From the NCBI GenBank assembly GCA_014584695.1, contig JACTMI010000028.1:1-64000 (forward strand): a DNA stretch of 64,000 nt, given 5' to 3'. This document shows positions 7,193 through 14,291 of the stretch, one piece after another. A model generated the notes under the pieces. That model had not been told where the DNA came from, did no database searches, and saw only the letters and a program-made list of their open reading frames with translations. The position numbers and the translations under genes are program-made. The stretch is from Acidobacteriota bacterium (lineage in GTDB: Bacteria; Acidobacteriota; Thermoanaerobaculia; Multivoradales; JAGPDF01). Numbering within the stretch: position 1 is the first letter of the stretch; every line of letters starts with the position of its first letter.

Positions 7193-8317
7193 TCAGACGC
7201 GGCCCTCGCCTGGATTCTCGCCTTTGGCCTGCCGGTAGGCGCGCTCGATGGCGGGTGACAGGACGAAGGCGTCGAAGGCTGGGCCGCGGTTGCTGTCTTC
7301 GGGGGCGAGCTTGGCCTTCCAGTCGGGGAGCTTGATCTTCTCCTTCGCCTGCTCGAGCGTGAGGCCGTCGGCGACCGCCTGCTTGGTCTCGGCGACGATG
7401 GCGCGCAGCAGCTCCTGCACCGTGTGCAGGTAGGCGCGGTCGCGCATCACCGGGCCGTGGCCGGGTACGATGACGTCGGCCGGCAGCGCGTCGACGGCGG
7501 CCAGGGTGTCGATCCACTCGGCGTAGTACGAGCCGAAGCAGAACGGGATCGGATAGACCAGCAGATCGCCGGTGGCGACGATGCGCTCCGCGGGCAGGAA
7601 GACGACGATGTCGCCGGCCGTGTTGCCGCGCCCGAGCCAGCGCAGCTCGATCGTGCGCGCGCCGCGCTGCAACACCAGCTGGTCGGTGAACGTCAGGTCC
7701 GGCGGCATCTCCCGCTGCTGCGCGAGCTCGACCACGGCCATCGAGTAGAACGCCGCGAGCTCGCCGGCGCGCTTGCGGCGGCGCTCGACGAGCTCCTTGC
7801 CCTCGTCGTCGAGACCGGTCTCCGCCCAACGGGTGAAGCGCGCGGCCGCCTGCTCGTACTCCTCGAGGATCCCCGGCCGTGGCCTGTAGGTGTGCTCGAG
7901 GATGAGAGGGCGCGTCGCGGCGTGAGAGACGATCGTCACTTCGGGCCAGAGCTCGCGGTAGAGATAGTTGCCGCCGTGGTGGTCGTCGTGCCAATGCGTG
8001 TTGACGACGTAGCGCGCCGGCTTGTCGGTGATCTTCCGGAGCTCGGCGATCAGCCGCCGCGTCGTCGACGGCAGCAGCGCCGTGTCGACGACGACGACAT
8101 CCTCGTCGTTGACGATCACGAGCGAGTTGCCCTCGATCGGATCCTGCAGCGGGTCCTGCCAGGTCATGGCGTAGACGCCTTCGGCGAGGCGGGTGACCTC
8201 GAGCTCCCGCTCCGCCAGCGGCGCGCCCGCGGCGCGCGCGGCCCCGGCGGCGGGCAGCGCGGCGCAGAGAGCGGCGAGCAACGTACCGGCGGCGACGACG
8301 GAGCGACTGGGCGGCAT
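7193..8317 (-). CDS. Exported metallo-beta-lactamase-fold hydrolase
   Basis: A 374-residue protein with a cleavable signal peptide (residues 1-30 or so; VVAAGTLLAALCAALPAAGA). The metal-binding motif THWHDDHHGG is intact, followed by further ligands in ATGDLL and VPGHGPV. The gene order of motifs is that of the quinoprotein-relay/class-B-like branch of the MBL superfamily, with a C-terminal helical part (about residues 290-374). Substrate cannot be predicted; most chromosomal members are not beta-lactamases. The gene is separated from the oxidase operon by 114 bases and may have its own promoter. Confidence 0.85.
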   Translation of the reverse strand: MPPSRSVVAAGTLLAALCAALPAAGAARAAGAPLAERELEVTRLAEGVYAMTWQDPLQDPIEGNSLVIVNDEDVVVVDTALLPSTTRRLIAELRKITDKPARYVVNTHWHDDHHGGNYLYRELWPEVTIVSHAATRPLILEHTYRPRPGILEEYEQAAARFTRWAETGLDDEGKELVERRRKRAGELAAFYSMAVVELAQQREMPPDLTFTDQLVLQRGARTIELRWLGRGNTAGDIVVFLPAERIVATGDLLVYPIPFCFGSYYAEWIDTLAAVDALPADVIVPGHGPVMRDRAYLHTVQELLRAIVAETKQAVADGLTLEQAKEKIKLPDWKAKLAPEDSNRGPAFDAFVLSPAIERAYRQAKGENPGEGRV

Positions 8318-8431
8318 CGGAGACTCCTCGGTTCGAGGACTGACTACGTCGGCCGCGACCGGGGGTTCTCGCGCCCGGCTCGAGTGGGATCGACCGGTCT
8401 CCCCGTGTTACCGCCGCCTCGGCGCCCCGCC

Positions 8432-9028
8432 TCAGCGCGGCGTTTCGCGAATGAACAGCGCTTCGCCGTCTTCCGTGAGGGTGAGGAGGAGAATGCGCCC
8501 AGGTGCGAGGTCGATCGGGGTGTCGAGGTGGAGCGCGGGGAGCGCGGCGTAGGCGGAGAGGAGGTCCGGGGGGGAGTCCGGGGGTGGGGGGGCGGGGGCG
8601 AAGTGGAGCTCGAGGTGGCGCCGGCCGGCGGGGGTGGGGAGGGTGGCTTCGACGGCCAGCGGGCGGGTGCGACGCAGGCCGCTGGGGGAGACCGTGCGGG
8701 CGAGGCGCTCGGTGCCGTCGAGCTTCACGGTGAGGTGATAGTCGAGCGCGGTCTCGGTGCAGATCCTCGGGCTGCGCATGTGGATCGGCAGCGCTTCGAG
8801 CTCCCGCGCGGACGGCTCGCGGCAGACCTCCAGACGTGCGTGCGTGGTGCGGAGCGCCAAGCGGAGGGCGGCGTCTCGGGGCGGCTCGCCGAGCGGGACG
8901 CGGGCGACCAGCGCGGTGCCGGCGACCAGCGCCAGCGAGACGACGGCGCGTAGCGCCAGCGTGGCGGCGCTCGGTCGCGCCTCCGGCGCCGGCCGTGGCG
9001 GATTCGGAGCCGCGAGGCGCTCAGCCAC
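8432..9028 (-). CDS. Membrane-anchored hypothetical protein, last gene of oxidase operon
   Basis: A 198-residue protein starting with a GTG that overlaps the end of the cytochrome b-ferredoxin fusion by 8 bases, so it is translationally coupled to the respiratory operon. It has one membrane segment at about residues 25-45 (ALRAVVSLALVAGTALVARV) and a periplasmic domain of about 150 residues with three Cys, but no CXXCH or copper motif. The domain has no family I recognise. Position suggests an assembly or accessory factor for the oxidase complex. This is inference from context only. Confidence 0.7.
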   Translation of the reverse strand: MAERLAAPNPPRPAPEARPSAATLALRAVVSLALVAGTALVARVPLGEPPRDAALRLALRTTHARLEVCREPSARELEALPIHMRSPRICTETALDYHLTVKLDGTERLARTVSPSGLRRTRPLAVEATLPTPAGRRHLELHFAPAPPPPDSPPDLLSAYAALPALHLDTPIDLAPGRILLLTLTEDGEALFIRETPR

Positions 9029-10625
9029 GACCCGCTCCCACCGCGACGGGAGTCGCCGCCGTCGTCGTCGCGCACTCGATCTCCGGCTCCGCGGCGTCGA
9101 CCGGCGGCGGGGCGAGCGCGGTGACGCGGGCGGCGAGCTCGGCGATCGCGCGCGCGGCGGCGGCCGACTCCGAGGCCGAGAACGAGGCGAAGGCGATCCG
9201 GCGGCGGTCCACCCGCTCCGGAAGCTCCGCCTCGCGGCCGTCGAAGAGCCGGGCCGCGAGCCACTTCGGGCCCTCTCTGAAGCGGCAGTCGCGCGGCGGG
9301 CAGGTCAGGAGCAGCACGCCGCCCAGCCCCTGTCGCAACGCCAGCTCCACTCCCGCGGTGTGGATGCTGCCCGCGCACGGCACCGTCTCCACCAGCACCC
9401 CCGGCCGCTCGAACGCCGAGCGCTCGCGGACGACGCCGTTGCGGCAGCCGAGCACCAGGATCTCCCGGCCGGTGAGCGCGGCGCCGGCCAGCCGTGCTCT
9501 GAGCGCCGCCAGCTGCTCCCGCCCGGTCCAGTCCGTCGGGCCCACCCCCATCGGCGCGCAGGCCGCCGCGCAGATGCCGCAGCCGACGCAGCGCGCCGGG
9601 TCCACCCAGGCGACCGTCGCCGAGCGGGCGAGGCCGGCCGTGCGCGGCACCATCGTGATCGCCTCGTAGGGGCAGTCTCGCGCGCACGACTCGCAGCCCG
9701 TGCAGCGGTCCTGGTCGACCGACGAAACGCGGATCGGCGCGCGCGACCGCCAGATCCAGGCGAGCGCGGTCAGGCCGCCGAAGAGCGCCAGCCAGAAGAG
9801 CGCCTGCGCCGCCGGCCCGACGCGCCGCGCCAGCGGCAGCCAGAAGGCGTAGAGCAGGTCGGTCGGCACCTCGCCGGGGAGCGCCAGCAGGTCCGCCGCC
9901 GGGCCGATCCCCGCCGGCACCAGGATCGCCGCGAGAGCGAGCGCCGCGAGCGCCCAGCGCCGCACCGGCGGCGGCGGCAACCAGACCGGCCGCGCCACCC
10001 GCGAGACGTGCAGCCAGAGCAGCGCCGCCAGGCCGAGCGGGATCGCCACGTGGAGAAAGAGATTCATGAAGAAGAACGACGACGGCACCGGCTGCGCGCC
10101 GTCGAAAGCGCGCGCCAGCGGCTGCGACATCACCGGCAGCAGATCGATCAGCCGGGTGCCGCGCGCCGCGATCTCGAGCCCCTGCGTGTCCCAGACCATG
10201 ACCAGGCCGGTCCAGCCGCAGGCGAGCAGCGTGCCGAGCAGCACCACGCCGCTCACCCAGGCGAGGACGCGCGGGCCCCAGGTGTGGCCGGCGAGCAGCT
10301 TGCGGACCAGGTGGACCGCCGCCGCGACGATCGCGAGATCCGCGCTCAGCCGGTGCAGCGAGCGGACCCAGGCGCCGAGGAAGATCTCGCGCTCGATGCG
10401 CAGCACCGACTCGTAGGGCTCGGCGATCCGGTAGAAGAGGAAGAGGTAGAGCCCGGTCGCGATCGAGACCAGCAGACAGAGGACCGCGAGGTTGCCGCTC
10501 TGGTGGAGCGGATTCCAGCGCGAGCCGTAGATCCGGTCGAACAGGCGCTCGAGCGGCGCCACCGCGCGCTCGAGCCAGCGCGCCGCCGGCGGCGGGGCGG
10601 CCGGGCCGCCCCGCGCCGAAGTCAT
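9021..10625 (-). CDS. Cytochrome b-ferredoxin-FlpD-like fusion protein
   Basis: A 534-residue three-part protein. Residues about 45-215 are a cytochrome b N-terminal domain with four heme ligands as two H-x13-H pairs (His91/His105 and His192/His206). Further membrane helices lie at about 223-290. Residues 305-360 hold two [4Fe-4S] motifs, CTGCESCARDCP (Cys308-318) and CVGCGICAAAC (Cys346-356). The C-terminal part (about 388-460) resembles FlpD/MvhD, with VLGCRNG, VPCAGS and TCPPRDCRFREG (Cys394, 417, 442, 447). It probably passes electrons between a quinone or cytochrome and iron-sulfur carriers on the membrane. It overlaps the SCO gene by ATGA and the next gene by 8 bases. The arrangement is unusual. 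Confidence 0.85.
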   Translation of the reverse strand: MTSARGGPAAPPPAARWLERAVAPLERLFDRIYGSRWNPLHQSGNLAVLCLLVSIATGLYLFLFYRIAEPYESVLRIEREIFLGAWVRSLHRLSADLAIVAAAVHLVRKLLAGHTWGPRVLAWVSGVVLLGTLLACGWTGLVMVWDTQGLEIAARGTRLIDLLPVMSQPLARAFDGAQPVPSSFFFMNLFLHVAIPLGLAALLWLHVSRVARPVWLPPPPVRRWALAALALAAILVPAGIGPAADLLALPGEVPTDLLYAFWLPLARRVGPAAQALFWLALFGGLTALAWIWRSRAPIRVSSVDQDRCTGCESCARDCPYEAITMVPRTAGLARSATVAWVDPARCVGCGICAAACAPMGVGPTDWTGREQLAALRARLAGAALTGREILVLGCRNGVVRERSAFERPGVLVETVPCAGSIHTAGVELALRQGLGGVLLLTCPPRDCRFREGPKWLAARLFDGREAELPERVDRRRIAFASFSASESAAAARAIAELAARVTALAPPPVDAAEPEIECATTTAATPVAVGAGRG

Positions 10626-11566
10626 GCCCGCTCCCGTTCCAGCCGCGCGACCGCGCCCACCAGCCAGCTCGCCGGCGGGTTGAGAAAGCGGAACGCGATC
10701 CGCCCTTCGCCGTCGAGCACGAAGACCAGGCCGGGGTGAGTGATCTCGCCCGTGGCCTCGTCGCGGACGGCGCCGAGCCCGTAGGCCTCGTGCACCGCCA
10801 GCACCTCCTCGACCGCGCCCGAGAGGAGCCGCGCTCCGGGCACCGCGGCGACACCCCAGGCCTGGGCCAGCGTCGGCAGCGACGAAGGGGTGTCGCGCCA
10901 GGGATCCAGGGTGACGAAGAGCGCGGTGGCGCGCGGACCGGCGCGCTCGCCGGCGAGGCGCACCGAGCGAACCAGACCCGGACAGACCGTGGCGCAGTGG
11001 GCGTAGGCGAAGGTGACGATCGCCGGCTTGCCCGCGAGCGCCGCGGGCTCGAGCCGCGCGCCGTGCTGGTCGACGAGCGGGATCGCCGGCGCCGGATCGA
11101 ACGAGCGGGGATAGGCCGCGGGCAACGGCTCGCCCTCCGCCGCCGAGAGCGCCACCGGCCCCGCCGACAGGCGCGCGATCTCCGCCCGCCGCTCGATCAG
11201 CCAGGCGCCGGCCAGGAGCGGCGGTAGCGCCACCGCGCCGAGCAGCACCGCCCCCGCCGCGGTGCCCGAGAGGCGGCGGCTCCAAGCCGCGAGATCGCGC
11301 CCCCAGACCGCGACCAGGAAGACCAGAATCGACAGCGGGCTCGCCACCAGCAGCATCCAGCCCCAGGTGTCGGGGAGGCCGCCCGGGGGTGAGCCGAAGC
11401 AGACCGCGCGGGCGCGGTCGAGCCACTCCGGCGGCGCCGGCAGGGGAGCGAGCGCCATCCCCCACCAGGCCGCCGTGGCGGCGAGCCAGCCGAGGAAGCC
11501 GAAGGCCGCGAAGCGCGAAGGGCTCCTCGAGACCGGCGGCGGCGAGGTAGGGGCGAGCGCGAGCAT
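10622..11566 (-). CDS. SCO1/SenC-family copper chaperone with membrane N-terminus
   Basis: A 314-residue protein. Residues 18-125 contain three predicted membrane helices. The C-terminal thioredoxin-fold SCO domain (about 155-314) has the copper site Cys191-x3-Cys195 (HCATVCPG) and His277 (ITHPGLVFVLD). SCO proteins deliver copper to the CuA centre of oxidase subunit II, which is encoded two genes upstream and has intact CuA ligands. The gene lies 15 bases after subunit I and overlaps the cytochrome b fusion by ATGA. The multi-helix N-terminus is longer than the single anchor of classic SCO1. Confidence 0.88.
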   Translation of the reverse strand: MLALAPTSPPPVSRSPSRFAAFGFLGWLAATAAWWGMALAPLPAPPEWLDRARAVCFGSPPGGLPDTWGWMLLVASPLSILVFLVAVWGRDLAAWSRRLSGTAAGAVLLGAVALPPLLAGAWLIERRAEIARLSAGPVALSAAEGEPLPAAYPRSFDPAPAIPLVDQHGARLEPAALAGKPAIVTFAYAHCATVCPGLVRSVRLAGERAGPRATALFVTLDPWRDTPSSLPTLAQAWGVAAVPGARLLSGAVEEVLAVHEAYGLGAVRDEATGEITHPGLVFVLDGEGRIAFRFLNPPASWLVGAVARLERERA

Positions 11567-11581
11567 GGTGGATCCTCCCTC

Positions 11582-13366
11582 TCAGCCCATCTTCCAGAGC
11601 ATCGACAGCACCTTCCAGTTGGTGAAGTAGTAGAGGATGAAGACCGCCAGGAAGACGAACACCAGGATGACGGTGCCGGGGGCGCCGGCGCGATGGGCGG
11701 CGGCCGAGGCGTCGACGTCGTGCAGTTGCGGCGGCAGCCGGACGATCCCCTGCGGCACGCCGGGCTCGCCGGGCTGCAGGCGCTCGAGCGCCACCGTGTC
11801 GCCGAAGAAGACCGACTTGACCGCGATCGCGATGTAGAGCAGGACGGCGATCGCGGCGAGGGTGCCGCCGATGCCGATCCCCGCCATCAGCAGGTCGACC
11901 ACCGGCGGCAGCTCGAGCGTGAAGGGCGCGTTGGGGAAGGTGATGTCGGCGTGGCGGCGGGGCACGCCAAAGCTGCCGGCGAAGGTCATGCTGACCGACA
12001 TCAGGGCGATGCCGGCGCCGAACAGCCACGGCTGCCAGCGCGCCGCCCGCCAGAAGGCGACCCGGCGCTTGAAGACGAGCGGCAGCAGGTAGTAGGTGAG
12101 CGCCATGAACGCGAGCGCCGTGCCGCCGACCACCGTGACGTGGAAGTGCCCCGGCACGCGCAGCGTGTTGTGGGCGATCAGATTGATCTGCTCGGTGCCC
12201 TGGGTGACGCCGGTGATGCCGCCCATGAAGCCGAAGATCACCAACGACAGGAAAGTGCCGGAGAAGCCCGGGTCCGACCAGGGGGCCCGGCGCAGCCAGT
12301 CGAAAGCGCCGCGCGTGAAGCCGCGCAGTCGCATCCCCATCTCCATCCCCGCCGGCACGGTGAAGCCGTGGATCATCGAGGCGAGCACCGCGAGATACAT
12401 CGCGTAGCTGGTGTTCCAGACCTTCCAAGCCGGGCCCATGCCCGGGTCGACCAGCAGGTGGTGGGCCGAGGCCATCGAGATGAACAGCACGTAGAGGACG
12501 AAGGCCCAGCGGCTGACCTTCTGGTTGACCACCACCGCGCCGATCGTCAGCGCGCCCATCAGGTACCAGACCGAGACCATTGCCGCGACGTTGATCTGCT
12601 GCGAGGAGTGGCCGAGCGCCCAGAACATCAGCCGGTAGACCTGCGGGTCGATCTCCATCATCCCCATCGACCAGAGGAAGGCGGGGATGTAGATCGCCGC
12701 GCCGTGCAGCAGCGTGATCACCGCGATGATCGCGGCGGTCAGCGCGCCGAACGTGACCAGCGGCACCGAGCCCTCGTAGCTCCTCTCCCGCTTGGCGACC
12801 ACCAGCGAGGCGAAGAAGAGGCCGACCGCGATCAGCGCCCCGACCGCGAACAGGATGATCCCCAGGTAGTAGAGGGGATGGGCGCGCAGCGGCACGTAGG
12901 AGGTGAACAGCACGTCGGCCCGCCCCCACAGCACCACGAAGTCGACCAGCAGGGCGCCGGCGAGCATCAGGGCGAAGCCGGTCCAGGCCGTCTTGGGCGC
13001 CGGCTGCCGGGCGTTGAGCAGGATCGGTCCGGCGAAGTAGAGGATCGCCATCTCGAAGAAGATGATGAAGAAGATCAGCATGTTGAGCCCGTGCAGGGTC
13101 AAGATGCGGTAGTACCAGACCGGATCGAGCAGGTGCACCGCCTGCCAGCGGGTGAGCGCCAGCAGCAGCGCCGCCACCGCGCCGACCAGGAAGAAGACCA
13201 CGCCGGCGACCGCGTTCCAACGCACCAGCCGCTCGGAGTCGCGGTTGACCACCAGGCCGGTGACCGGGCAGACGCGGGCGAGCGCGCGCCAGAGGAAGTT
13301 GCCATCGCCACCGGCTTGGTTGCCCGGCGCCGCGGCGCCGGGGAGAGCTTCGCTGACGGTGCTCAT
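11582..13366 (-). CDS. Heme-copper oxidase subunit I, eNOR-like (active-site Tyr replaced by Gln)
   Basis: A 594-residue polytopic protein with about 13 membrane helices. Heme and copper ligands are visible: His92 (LHGLNML), His253 (LGHSSQQ), His302/His303 (AHHLLVDP), and His407/His409 (VPGHFHV). Overall it resembles B-type (ba3-like) subunits. In O2 reductases of A and B type the motif after the copper His is HPEVY, with Tyr cross-linked to His. Here the same position is Gln257 (HSSQQ). As I recall, Tyr-to-Gln replacement is a hallmark of the proposed eNOR family, whose Rhodothermus marinus member reduces NO. An unusual O2 reductase cannot be excluded. The start overlaps subunit II by ATGA. 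Confidence 0.88.
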   Translation of the reverse strand: MSTVSEALPGAAAPGNQAGGDGNFLWRALARVCPVTGLVVNRDSERLVRWNAVAGVVFFLVGAVAALLLALTRWQAVHLLDPVWYYRILTLHGLNMLIFFIIFFEMAILYFAGPILLNARQPAPKTAWTGFALMLAGALLVDFVVLWGRADVLFTSYVPLRAHPLYYLGIILFAVGALIAVGLFFASLVVAKRERSYEGSVPLVTFGALTAAIIAVITLLHGAAIYIPAFLWSMGMMEIDPQVYRLMFWALGHSSQQINVAAMVSVWYLMGALTIGAVVVNQKVSRWAFVLYVLFISMASAHHLLVDPGMGPAWKVWNTSYAMYLAVLASMIHGFTVPAGMEMGMRLRGFTRGAFDWLRRAPWSDPGFSGTFLSLVIFGFMGGITGVTQGTEQINLIAHNTLRVPGHFHVTVVGGTALAFMALTYYLLPLVFKRRVAFWRAARWQPWLFGAGIALMSVSMTFAGSFGVPRRHADITFPNAPFTLELPPVVDLLMAGIGIGGTLAAIAVLLYIAIAVKSVFFGDTVALERLQPGEPGVPQGIVRLPPQLHDVDASAAAHRAGAPGTVILVFVFLAVFILYYFTNWKVLSMLWKMG

Positions 13367-13980
13367 GGTGCCTCCTCGGTGGCGAACTGGACGCGCGGAG
13401 CCGCGGGCGCGAGCGCGGCGCTCTTGGCCGCCGGCTCGACCAGGATCCGTCCCAGCATCTGGTGATGGCCGATGCCGCAGAATTCGTTGCAGATGATCCG
13501 GTACTCGCCGGGCTGGTTCGGGGTGATGCGCAGCCCGTAGTCGTAGCCGGGGATGACCTGGATGTTGAGGTTGGCCGGGTAGAGGCCGAAGCCGTGGTTG
13601 ACGTCGAGCGCCGAGAGGTGGAGGGTGTAGGTCGCCCCCTCCTGCAGCACCAGCGCCGGATACCAGCGCCACATCTGGCCGAGCATGTAGACATCGGCGC
13701 CGGGCGGCGGCGCCACCAGCGGCATGCCGTTCTCCTCGCCGATCTTGTAGTCCTCGACGAAGCGGAAGGTGCGCGAGAGGAAGTCGGCGGGCGCGACCTT
13801 GGTGCGGATGCCGGAGGGGTTCTGACCGCCCTTCAGGTGCCAGAAGGGCATCATCGCGAACAGCACCAGGCACCAGCAGAAAGCGATCGCGATCCAGAGC
13901 CGCTCCTGACGGCCGGCCGGCTGCCACCAGTTGCCGCGCGGCGCCACGAGTCCGGAACCGAGCTGCGAGCCCGCGCTCAC
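13363..13980 (-). CDS. Heme-copper oxidase subunit II with CuA
   Basis: A 205-residue protein. One membrane helix lies at about residues 28-46 (LWIAIAFCWCLVLFAMMPF). A cupredoxin domain (about 90-185) carries a complete CuA site: His129 (DVNHGFG), Cys164, Cys168, His172 and Met175 (CNEFCGIGHHQM). Subunit II takes electrons from cytochrome c or another periplasmic donor and passes them to subunit I. It starts at a GTG overlapping the small subunit's stop codon by four bases, and its end overlaps the subunit I start. Confidence 0.93.
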   Translation of the reverse strand: MSAGSQLGSGLVAPRGNWWQPAGRQERLWIAIAFCWCLVLFAMMPFWHLKGGQNPSGIRTKVAPADFLSRTFRFVEDYKIGEENGMPLVAPPPGADVYMLGQMWRWYPALVLQEGATYTLHLSALDVNHGFGLYPANLNIQVIPGYDYGLRITPNQPGEYRIICNEFCGIGHHQMLGRILVEPAAKSAALAPAAPRVQFATEEAP

Positions 13981-14144
13981 GGCAGCGTCCCCGCCGGCAG
14001 CAGGGCGATCTCGAGCAGCCCCCAGCCGGTGTAGAAGAGGAGCATCACCAGCAGCCCCGCCGCCAGGAGGAGGAAGGGCCGGTCGAACAGCCGCTGTCCG
14101 AGCGGCGGCGGGGTCTCGTCGGTCGTCGCGCGATCCGGGGGCAT
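13977..14144 (-). CDS. Small single-helix oxidase subunit (subunit IIa-like)
   Basis: A 55-residue protein too short for most gene callers. It has one membrane helix (PFLLLAAGLLVMLLFYTGWG) after a short Pro-rich head. A strong GAAGGAGGG ribosome-binding site precedes the ATG. Its position at the head of the operon and its size fit the IIa/CbaD-type subunit that accompanies ba3-like oxidases. It overlaps the subunit II start. Confidence 0.75.
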   Translation of the reverse strand: MPPDRATTDETPPPLGQRLFDRPFLLLAAGLLVMLLFYTGWGLLEIALLPAGTLP

Positions 14145-14205
14145 GGGTCCCTCCTTCGTGGGCCGGGGGCGGGGTCGCCCTGTGGTCACGGCAACGCTAG
14201 GAAAC

Positions 14206-14236
14206 AGGACCGACCAGGTCCTATGACGACGGTCAT
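14206..14236. promoter_or_regulatory. Two adjacent palindromes between divergent operons; one CRP/FNR-like
   Basis: Two inverted repeats lie back to back in the 147-bp region between the minus-strand oxidase operon and the plus-strand aminotransferase. The first is AGGACC-N5-GGTCCT at 14206-14222. The second is ATGAC-N4-GTCAT at 14223-14236, a 5-4-5 layout like FNR/DNR-type operators (TTGAT-N4-ATCAA). It sits about 80 bases from the first oxidase gene. I infer an operator; no -35/-10 can be assigned with confidence. Confidence 0.4.
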
Positions 14237-14291
14237 GCGCCCCCCCGCACGGTGGGGGGGGGGCACCTGCGGGCCGTGCGAGAATCGCGGC

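Noticed and set aside
9021-13694. A single open frame of about 1,550 codons on the minus strand
   Set aside because: It reads in frame through several real genes' alternative frames because of high GC. Only its last 534 codons (cytochrome b-ferredoxin fusion) have motifs and a proper start.
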